Assembly (NCBI RefSeq): GCF_932276165.1
Contig: NC_063982.1
Location: 823,501 to 887,500, forward strand
Origin: Plutella xylostella
Lineage: Eukaryota > Arthropoda > Insecta > Lepidoptera > Plutellidae
DNA: 64,000 nucleotides
Direction of reading: 5' to 3'
In this document: positions 55,737 to 64,000 of the stretch, one piece after another
Numbering within the stretch: the first letter of the stretch is position 1
How the letters are laid out: each line of letters opens with the position of its first letter
Translations under genes and position numbers: made by a program
Notes under the pieces: model-generated
Told to the model about the DNA's origin: nothing
Seen by the model: the letters and a program-made list of their open reading frames with translations, nothing else
Database searches by the model: none

Positions 55737-58700
55737 CTACGACCGATAGAAGGGAGGTCCTCTGCTGACAGTGTAGGTAGACAGCGGGATCCCTTTAGTT
55801 CCGTATATTGCTTCAGGTGCATTCTCATATTCCACATCGTAGTATATACCGTTTTGGTTCTGTAAAGGAAAATAAGTTACCTAGATTAGCAAAATTTGTA
55901 AAGGCAAAATAATAAATGAAATGAAATGAGAAGGACTGAAAGGTGTGCAGAAATCCTAAATGAATTTCCACCCAACTGAATTTGTAGCCGTAATACCTAA
56001 GGTCAAAAAAAAAATTATGTAAAATATAATACATAGTTAGCAACTGAAAATAGCAGATCGAGGCCAAACGTACAGCCAAAGATAGGAAAATGTTTTACTG
56101 TAGATGCTGTGCACCTCTGAGGTTACATAGCAATACACACATTAAACTAAAGGACGACTAAAAGCCTAGCACGGGGCTCAAGACGTGACAAAAAAAACCG
56201 TCGCTTTACTCTCACTCGCTCTCGGAGCCGAGTAACTTCGACGCAAAACTTTAGTCACTTCTTGGCGTGCGCATCTTGCACCCATTACTAGCCCTTCTAG
56301 TGAGCATCCTAAGAACAAGAACCCACACTCACATGCATGCTCCTGGCCCTGGACTTGGGTCGGGGCACCAGCAGCTCCTGCTGGTGGGAGGACGCCTCCG
56401 AGCTGGTCGACTCGGTGGCCGCGTGGTTGGTGTAGCCTGCAGAGAGAGGGTATTTTAAGAATACTGTTTGTTTGAGGGTTTAATGGTGAAATTTGGTGCC
56501 GTCATTAACCCCTCACATCCCATGAAATCAGAGGCAATGAAAAATCTATTGTGTCTGGTTTACTAATGGGTCACCGGGACGTGAGTGGTTAAAGTTGTTG
56601 GACAGAGAGGGACAAAACAGTTCAATACCTAAAGCTAGTCCACTAACTTTTTTATGAATAAGGGGGTTCATATTTTATCTCAGATTGACAACTGCAAAAT
56701 AAATGTCAAGTTGTGAAAATTTTGTATCGGACACGAGTTCGTTATCGATGTTGATAAACTCGTTTACAATACAATACACTATTTGCACCAAGAACATTTA
56801 GTAAAGTTTATCTACGTCGATAAGGAAACCGTGTAGCGGCAGCAGAAGTGCCTAAAATATGATGTTAAGTTATATTAGGTACTTACCATACATGTGGTGC
56901 GACGCTGAGGTGTTAGCTCTAGAAGCTATCGTGTTCAGAGTCCCCGTGTGATGGCCGTAGAGTCCCGTTCTGCATCAGAAAAAAACAATATTAATGCATA
57001 CAAGTTTATTTGACTGTGGGTGAAAATTTGATGGTAGTTAGGTACATACTTATGTTATGTAGTAAATAAAAGGTATATTTACCTAGGCATTGGCACCGGG
57101 GGCAGTGTCGGGTATCCCCCGAACATGGCAGACGACGGCCGAGTGGCCATCTGCTGGGCTGACTCCGCTTGCTGTAAGGAATAACGAGGAAAATTATTGA
57201 AAATTGCAGGTTATATTACTCCATTACAATATGTAACAATGTGTAGGGCTACCAAGCAACATCAGCAATTAACAATCCTTAAGGTCTTCGCACATTATAA
57301 CAACTCACCGACGACTCGACTCTATGCTAGACATTGATATTTAAGGTTTAATTTCAAAAAATGATTATAAAGTAGTGTACAACGAGTGGCCTACGCATCG
57401 TACACTAAAGGTCAACACTGACACGTTTGTCACACAATGATCACACGTCGTCCACGCAACGACCACACGTTGTCCACGCAACGACCATGCGTTTGCGACT
57501 GACGCGTGACGGGCAACCATTTGCCAGCCCACCCGTCCGCCCGTGCCTTCTCGCGTTGTCCACTAGTGACCATTGGGTGGATCAACTAGTTGACTACTCA
57601 TCTTGCTTGTCAAATCAGATTCGATCGATTTGACAAGCAAGCGACGCTGCTTAAAGGTCTTCGCACATTATAACAACTCCACGCCAACGCAGCAGCAACT
57701 CTACTCACACTCTACATACGTAGCTGGCCTTTAGCTGGCAGATGTTTGAAAGGCGACTCTCGCTGCTTAGTTGCTAAAGTGTCGCTGGTGGTACGGTAGC
57801 TGAAGGGAAATAACTATAGCAAAACTTACAGCATAATGGTTGGCCGCCATAGCTTCGGCAATCTGAGCCCATCGCATTCTTTCTTCTAAAGTCACCTGTT
57901 GGAACAAATTCAGTTATATTAAAAACGCGTTAAAGTATTTCAATGTTATATTTTATATTCTAATAAACGGCTATTCTATATTATTATTAAATTTGACTTT
58001 GACTTTACCCTATGATTAAGATAAAATATATTTTTAATTCTTTTTGGTGTACAAATAAAGAGTATTCTAGCTAAATTCTACTATGTAATAACCTGGTACG
58101 GCGGTTGTCCGACCGGCGGCGCCTTGATGGTGTTGGCGGCCATGTAGTTGAACACGGGGGAGCCCATGCCGGCTGCTTTCTGCTCGCGCGACCACTTGCG
58201 ACTACAAATATACATATTATCATTATTACAAAAGAAAGAATGCGCCCATCAGAACATTTTGTCTAAAAAATGCCCCCGCGCTGGCCCCAATTCAATCAAA
58301 TTATGATAAATATATAAGATTTTAGGGCCAGCGCGAGTTTGCAATTTTCTTGAGCGGTTGGGCCCGTCCTTACGCTAGTTAAGTCAATGTATCATTCAGA
58401 ATCGCTCAATAACCATTACGTTATAAAGACAAAGGACGGGAAGAAGTTAGTCAATAAGACCTATTCAGATCTAGAATAGTTTGAAAAAGATTGACGTTTT
58501 CATCAGTTTTTTTTACGGAAATGCTTTTACTCGTCGTGTAACTTTGAATTTATTGATTTTTTACTTTATAAGAGACAAAAAAACAGGTTAAGGTAAACTC
58601 ACCTCCAACTCATCAACGCGGCTAGCGTGAGTCCTATGACGAGTGCGGCGGCGAGCGACGCGCCCACCGCCACGCCGACCACCTCGCCGTCCACCTCGCA

Positions 58701-61700
58701 GGTGGAGCCGTAGTAGCCTGATGAGCAACTGTGGGGAAAAGGATAAAAATTACCAGGCCTGTATAAGTCTCTATACAGCACGAGCTGAGTCGGAGCCATT
58801 TTGCTGGCACACAAAACATGGTGTGCCAGCAGTTAACATAATTTGCTTGTTTCACATCGCGCTCATTCATACTGCCGTAGTAGCCTGATGATCTGCTGCG
58901 GATAAGGAAGTTAGGTTAGCCAGCCTCAGCCATTTAGGCTTAAGGGTGCAGGTATAGTGGGATTAGTTGGATACATCCAAGCGACGCTGCTAAATGATTA
59001 TTAATTAGAATTATGGTAACCCCACTAGTAAGACAGTGTTCGGGCACCTTTATTTTTTTGGTATGAGGATAGTTAAACTACCCTCACATGGCGGTTTGTG
59101 AGCTGCGTCCTACGAGAGGCGGCCATCATCAGTGTGGACTCGGGTTCCGTGCAGAACGTTTGTCGTCGGCTGCCAGCGGACCTTATAACCGCTCCCACTC
59201 ATTTATTACGGACAATTGTGATTGGTGAACTTTTACATTTTAACAAGACTATTTGCATAGTGAGCTGTGTGTGTTTTTTATCAAGTAAATATAACGCCAG
59301 GCCTGGCAAGAAGAACTCTTCTCGGAAGACGGAGCGGCCATTGACCACGTGTACAGGTTGGTGAATTGTTCTTATCCCAATTTAATAAGGGTGCCCAATA
59401 ACTATACGTGTGAGTTTAGGAAAGCTAGGACCAGTCCTTACTTAAAAATACAGTCCACTTATCTGCGCCAACAGACAGTATACCTGCAATAAGGGTGGTT
59501 GTTCTCGTAGCGACACTGGCCGCGGTCGTTGCAGTGCGTGTTGGGGCAGCCCTGGCAGCGGCGGCCCGCGTGTGTGACGTCACCCGCCAACGGGTCTAGG
59601 GTTGTCGACGGGCACGTGCATCTGGTGTGATAAGTGAAAATATTTTATACACAAAATACTCACACAGCAGCCGCTACACGGATTCGTTATCGACGTCGAA
59701 AAAGTCGTTTATTTATGGCGAATCATGATATAAATAGTTAGTGTCGATTATCCACGTCGATAATAAACTCGTGTAGCGGCTGCTGGAAGGATTGGACTGT
59801 TTGGCAAAAAATCACATACCTTACTAACTTATATGATAACTTAGGTATCTTATAAAAGTTTGATCATTAAAAATTCGGGACGTAAAGGGAAAAATCAGAA
59901 AAGGCCGAAAATATTTACACACTTTTTTTAAAAGGCAGTAAGTAGTTTGGATAAATTTTAGTTGTTACCTAAAACCACCCCAAGTGTTGGTGCACGATGC
60001 CACCTTGTTACAATCGTTGAGTTCAGCAGAAGCGCACTCGTCCACATCTGTAAAAAACATAGTTTATTTACTCGTTACATCTAACAAAGAATATAGCGAA
60101 AGAACAGACGGTGACAGATTAGTTTATTCGACATAAAATTTTACAATTATTTGTCGATAGTCATAATATGGCGAAAGAAACTCGAAGAGCATCTTTTAAA
60201 CTTTGGATGAAAGTTTAAGCAACTCACCGCTAGGTGGCATGACGCTGCCGGCGGGCGTCTCCACCCACAGCGCTGAAGCTCCGATGTTGTTCGAGCGACG
60301 GCGGATCACGCCCAACAGATGGCGCTGTATGTCTGTTGCTACTGCACTGCGGACTGTTTCTGGGGATTCTTGCATCTGGAATTGTATAATGTGCTTATCA
60401 TTTAAATATGTGTTATTTGTGTTTTTATAAAGATAATAGATAAACTTCCAAACATCAAGAAATAAAAGCAAGATAAAACATCGACCTCTTCTAAGAAGCG
60501 GCACAACTTTTAGGCCTGGTTTATCCAAAATATCCAACGACTGTTGGGCTAGAGGGCATCCCACGCTACATTATTCTATTCGTGGTTGCAAGTTCAGAAA
60601 AAGGCCGGTCTATAGATAAATATATAATATAACGGTCAAGATCAAGAGACACCTGAAAAAACAGACTTAGATAAGATGAGACTTACCAAAATAGTGTAGT
60701 TAACGAATACGCCGCCTTGGTTATTCTGTTCCCCTCTGAAGAGCGAGTTGACTGACGCACCCACGAAGTCATCAGAGAATGGAGTCATGGAGAACGCAGA
60801 GTCAATCTAAAACAAAAACGATTTATATAAGACTATCATGCATGAAACTCTTAATGATAACTTACATTTGAAAGCGATGCCGCTTAGGTTCCAATCCAAT
60901 ACTAAGCATAGTGCCAAACATGATTTCTATCGCCTCATATCCCATATCCTGATATGCTTTACTGTCTGTAGCAGCCAGTTTGCCAAAACGCATGTTCTGT
61001 AGTAAAGGCTGGTCACCAAGCACAGAGAAAATCGAACGTTGACCTGATAATTATATACTCACAGCTCTAACCGTATACTCATATCCCATGGTCTGGTAAG
61101 CGTCACTGTCTCTGTCAGCCAGTTTCCCGTCCCAGACCACCTTCCTGTCATAGAGCTTGTCTACACGTTGGTTCAGTAGCAAAGAGACCACGCGGGGCAA
61201 TGACCGTTTTTCTCTGTGCTTAGCGACCGTGCTTTAGACAGAAGATTATACAATAACTACTTACAGCTCTAACCGCCTCATAGCCCATGGTCTGGTAAGC
61301 GTCACTGTCTCTATCAGCCAGTTTCCCATCCCAGACCACCTTCCTATCATAGAGTTTGTCCACACGTAGGTTCAGGAGTAGGGAGACCACGCGACGGCAC
61401 GGGTCGCGGTGGACGCGGCGAGCGTAGCCGGGGCGGCATTGGCAGCTTGATATGCCTGTTGAGGAGAATCAGATAAATACACTGACATATGGCATATATG
61501 GAATTTTTTCAGTGCTCGTAAGTGAATTTTTACTTTATAATTGAAAGATATACTCGCGAGCAATGAAAAAGTTCCAGTGAAAATTATCAGGAAATTAATC
61601 CTAAACGAAAAAGACTACTACCATAATATCGAAGTATACTTAACAGAGCATTAGAAGATTACCAGCAAAAACCTTAAATATTTGTATTGGTGTAATGTGG

Positions 61701-64000
61701 TGTTGTCATTTTGTAAGTGGTACTTTTCACAGCTTGCGAGCGTAGATTAATTAGAAAGAAGATACAGGTAGTAAGTTAGACAACAGTATAGACAAATGCT
61801 CTCGTAAGGCTTAATTTCGGCTTAAGTGATATCGGATCGATACTGAGTTGATATTGAAATGTACGATACATTTTATCAATTCGGTATTAAGTATAAAGAT
61901 ATGTTAAAGTAAGTTACCTCCTTCAGTTCTGCATTTTTCATTTTGCGCTTGATCGCAAGTAGAGTCATCGCCAACAATGCAAGTATCAATTCTGTAAATG
62001 AAGAACGAAATATATATAAGTATACTTATTAGGTACTTCAAATACAAAACTGCAATAAAAAGATGTAGCTTTGAAAAATAATTTAGATAACTAACATCAC
62101 CAAACCTAACTTCTTTTGTAGAGTCACAAAACTGGATTAAGTTGATAAAAGAATTGGATTAAGTACAATTTTTAGTGGCTCAAAAATCAGGTCCTATACC
62201 TAATTACTGATACACCATTCTTCTACATTAGCACCCATAATCTCACCTGACAGTAGGTTGCGGTCGCCTACTCGGCGCGGGCGGCGCGCGCGGGGGCGCG
62301 GAGGGCGGGCGGGCAGGCGCGGAGGGCGGGCGGCGCGCGGGCGGCTGCGGTATGTCGTCAGCCGGGATGGCGATGCCGGTGCCGATGGGCGAGGGGGGTG
62401 GGGTGGCTGGAATAGAAGGAGATAGGTGTATTAAGCTTTAATTGATTGAGCATAAAGATTGATTGATTTAATGAGATTTTCAAGCCGGGTCCAGCCATGT
62501 ATCATTTGCCCGATCCGATCACGCACCGCATTTCATGATCGCATAATTATGACTGTGTATCGTGATACTCAATCTTGATACGCCGTTATGAGACAGATGA
62601 TATGGCAAAGTATACATGTCAGGACCCGGCTTTATGTGCACCTGTGTGTGTATACATTTATTTATTTAACTACTTATTGTACAAATGTATACGTACATGC
62701 AAAGGAAAATAAACAAGCCTCAGGACCTGAGGTTGGTTTTTTCCTATCACATTAAATTTGCTCATGGATAAGCTTGTTAATTAGGGACACTCTGTCATAA
62801 AACGTTGATGGCTACAAAAACCTGAAGCGTATGTTAAGTATGTGGGGTATGTGGGGCGGGTAGAAAGTTATAATGAATTTTCCAAACCAGTTTTTTACTA
62901 TCATAGATTGCAAATTTTCTTCTTCTATCAAACAAGGTAATTATTATCCTGTCATCTTAGATTAGTAAGCAAGATTACTTCAATGGTAGGTACATTGACA
63001 TATATATTACTAGCGTAAGGACAGGGCCTCCCACTCAAAAAATGGCACCCGCGCGTTGGCCCTAATCGTAATTTTAGGGCCAACGCTCCTCAGTCGACAG
63101 TTGTCTGTGGCCGAGAGATAGTCTTGTGAATCTTGTGATAAATATGTAGTTGTGTTGTGAAAGGCTGCAAAAACCATTATACGAAGGTCAAAAAGAAACA
63201 TCGAATATCGTATCATCGGTAATTACCATTAAATTAAGTAATTAACACATTATAAAGTGATAATTATTTTACTACCAAAGTCTACAATGGCCGCGCGCTG
63301 TAACTTTGTGCGGACGTCATTTTTTGTTGACTATCCTCCGAGAACATTTTCTTGTTGCACACACTTACGTTTTAGAGCGTGATTTTTAGTCCATTTGTAC
63401 GGGACGCTCTACAGGTCTACAGCCCAAAACAGTTTTAATTTTAGTAGTTGGATTTGTTCTAAATTATTGATATGGCGCCTGCAAATAATAAAACAATGTC
63501 CGGGATGGTAAATTATTAACGAACGTACAAGGTTACGTCGTCAAGATAGTTGCTAGGCACTGACATAGTTCAAACAAATTATGACAGATGACAGTTATTT
63601 TGCTTGTATGAAGAAGGTTTGAGTAAAATGTTCTGAATGGCCTATCCTTCCTTTTGAAATCATTGGGTAGGTACCTACCTGCTTTAGGTATTTTTATACT
63701 CTCACATTGAATTGGTCCATCAACCTACATTAGGCCAGCGTGGTACACTAGGCCTCAAACCCTTCCTTCATCAGGCGACCCGTGCCCCAGCAGTGGGACG
63801 TGATGGGTCGTGATGATGGTGATGTAGAATAAAATTATTGTGTTGCTACAATTTCTTACTTTTTAGTGATTATTATTATAGTTTCCTTTTTTTGGTTCAT
63901 AATATTCAATCAAAATCAGACCATCCTTCTAAAACACTTACCAACACTCTGCGGGGGCCTCACCACGGGCGTGGGGGCTATCGAGCTGGTCTCTCCGAAC
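55737..64000 (-). CDS. EGF-SEA-EGF type I membrane protein, 3' part (15 exons, ~555 residues)
   Basis: Exons in transcript order: 64,000-63,942 (cut by the window), 62,406-62,247, 61,991-61,918, 61,455-61,265, 60,806-60,687, 60,375-60,228, 60,047-59,969, 59,621-59,484, 58,728-58,603, 58,201-58,093, 57,895-57,830, 57,171-57,083, 56,969-56,887, 56,436-56,333 and 55,859-55,737 (TAG). All borders are GT-AG, and phases agree throughout. Order of parts: Pro/Ala/Arg-rich stalk; Cys-rich EGF-like segment; SEA domain over three exons (LRVDKLYDRKVVWDGKL ... DSAFSMTPFSDDFVGASV ... GGVFVNYTIL); calcium-binding EGF (DVDECASAE, TNTWGGFRC); second EGF; one membrane helix (VVGVAVGASLAAALVIGL); tail of about 220 residues with Tyr-rich stretches. 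The architecture resembles insect SEA/EGF surface proteins sometimes annotated as sperm-flagellar-membrane-like. The exact orthologue is uncertain. Confidence 0.9.
56162..56300. mobile_element. Diverged MITE (AGCACGGGGC family) in the SEA/EGF gene
   Basis: AAGCCTAGCACGGGGCTCAA and the end CTAGCCCTTCT match the family at 45,697. It stops about 30 bp beyond the exon at 56,333. Confidence 0.65.
57278..57790. repeat. Intron repeats with GGTCTTCGCACATTATAAC and a perfect palindrome
   Basis: AAGGTCTTCGCACATTATAA plus CAACTC occurs at about 57,278 and 57,653. Between them are repeated CCACGCAACGACCA strings (57,450-57,490). A 15-bp-stem palindrome lies at 57,602-57,641 (CTTGCTTGTCAAATC and its inverse). 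It appears to be a compound MITE. Confidence 0.6.
58801..58828. repeat. Small hairpin in the intron
   Basis: GCTGGCACAC and GTGTGCCAGC pair around an 8-nt loop. It follows the GCTGAGTCGGAGCCATTTT string shared with 1,685. Confidence 0.6.
58871..58910 (-). pseudogene. Partial copy of the membrane-span exon start
   Basis: GCCGTAGTAGCCTGATGA is identical to the first coding bases of the exon at 58,728-58,603. The copy includes a CCGCAG in place of the CCACAG acceptor and an equivalent GATAAGG upstream. It lies about 170 bp upstream in transcript order and loses similarity after about 20 coding bases. Confidence 0.65.
59050..59370 (+). other. Unplaced insertion-like block in the intron
   Basis: The stretch has a higher GC content than the surrounding intron and an open plus frame (59,098-59,364) without recognisable domain. 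It may be a mobile element end or processed fragment; no boundaries are seen. Confidence 0.3.
60860..61045 (-). pseudogene. Old, diverged copy of the first SEA exon
   Basis: In minus translation GKLAATDSKAYQDMGYEAIE aligns with GKLADRDSDAYQTMGYEAVR of the real exon at 61,455-61,265. The upstream half is lost, and the downstream part lacks a good donor at the expected place. Confidence 0.6.
61072..61206 (-). pseudogene. Recent duplicate of the first SEA exon
   Basis: About 90% identical to 61,265-61,395. It reads VVSLLLN, VDKLYDRKVVWDGKLADRDS and DAYQTMGYE, with one added residue near the end, and keeps a GTGAGT donor. The EGF part of the exon and a pyrimidine-rich acceptor are missing, so it would need an acceptor at the CACAG near 61,215. 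Either a mutually exclusive exon in decay or a dead duplication. Confidence 0.7.
62407..63941. other. Long intron of the SEA/EGF gene
   Basis: Contains a repeat piece at about 63,008-63,095 (CTAGCGTAAGGACAGGGCC, TTTTAGGGCCAACGC), related to 58,265-58,380, and a short interspersed repeat at 63,715-63,800 (CCAGCGTGGTACACTAGGC, CCCCAGCAGTGGGACG). No further exon is seen. Confidence 0.5.

Noticed and set aside
59098..59364. 88-residue plus frame inside an intron of the SEA/EGF gene
   Set aside because: It is on the opposite strand to the gene, with no domain, start context or boundary; kept only as an unplaced block.

Overview
This window is nuclear DNA from an insect, almost certainly a moth or butterfly. 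The evidence is AT-rich sequence with short exons and long introns, tRNA-headed SINEs ending in TCTAT-type tails, the CTGT-bearing Helitron-like repeat that ends in CTAG, TTAA- and TA-flanked MITEs, RTE- and R1-type LINE pieces, and very little coding sequence. No rRNA gene, stand-alone tRNA gene or CRISPR array was found.

Three host gene models can be supported. (1) 44,681-48,999 (+) is a complete nine-exon gene for a secreted 412-residue cysteine-rich, CUB-type protein with a signal peptide and a furin-like site. (2) 55,737-64,000 (-) is the 3' portion, 15 exons and about 555 residues, of a type I membrane protein with a Pro-rich stalk, EGF-SEA-EGF-EGF modules, one membrane span and a cytoplasmic tail; its 5' end lies beyond the window. 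(3) 7,495 to about 14,700 (-) is a weaker model of phase-compatible small exons that I do not recognise; its last exon is frameshifted.

The most notable protein outside the host genes is an intact 374-residue superfamily 1 helicase of the alphavirus-like (tobamo/virga-type) class at 28,009-29,133 (-). It lies inside a retro-inserted unit that ends in poly(A) and is bracketed by a 12-bp target-site duplication (27,327-27,338 and 29,142-29,153). This looks like a 5'-truncated copy of a LINE carrying a captured viral helicase domain. A 39-bp stub with the same 3' end and its own duplication sits at about 2,564-2,602.

The rest is layered mobile DNA. A 4.6-kb non-autonomous inverted-repeat element (E2) occurs twice, at 31,060-37,396 (carrying a 1.7-kb hAT insertion with an 8-bp duplication) and 50,063-54,607. 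Each copy has a palindrome-flanked small element inserted exactly at its left TA boundary. A second candidate element of unrelated sequence (E1, 9,291-14,343) has the same terminal layout. The E2 arm carries a TATA box and an arthropod initiator at the correct spacing. Both E1 and E2 sit between inverted TTAACC-type ends, so the region 29.8-37.5 kb is a five-level nest. Other items include an element at 39.7-42.3 kb with many TAACTGGCC motifs, several Helitron-like copies near 18-19, 22.5 and 29.3 kb, and partial exon duplications inside introns of genes 1 and 2.

Layout: 0-6 kb MITEs and LINE relics; 6-8.6 kb SINE array; 7.5-14.7 kb weak gene 3 with E1; 15-27 kb SINEs, MITEs and Helitrons; 27.3-29.2 kb helicase insertion; 29.8-37.5 kb E2 copy 1 nest; 37.5-42.3 kb MITEs and the TAACTGGCC element; 44.7-49 kb gene 1; 49.8-54.6 kb E2 copy 2; 55.7-64 kb gene 2.
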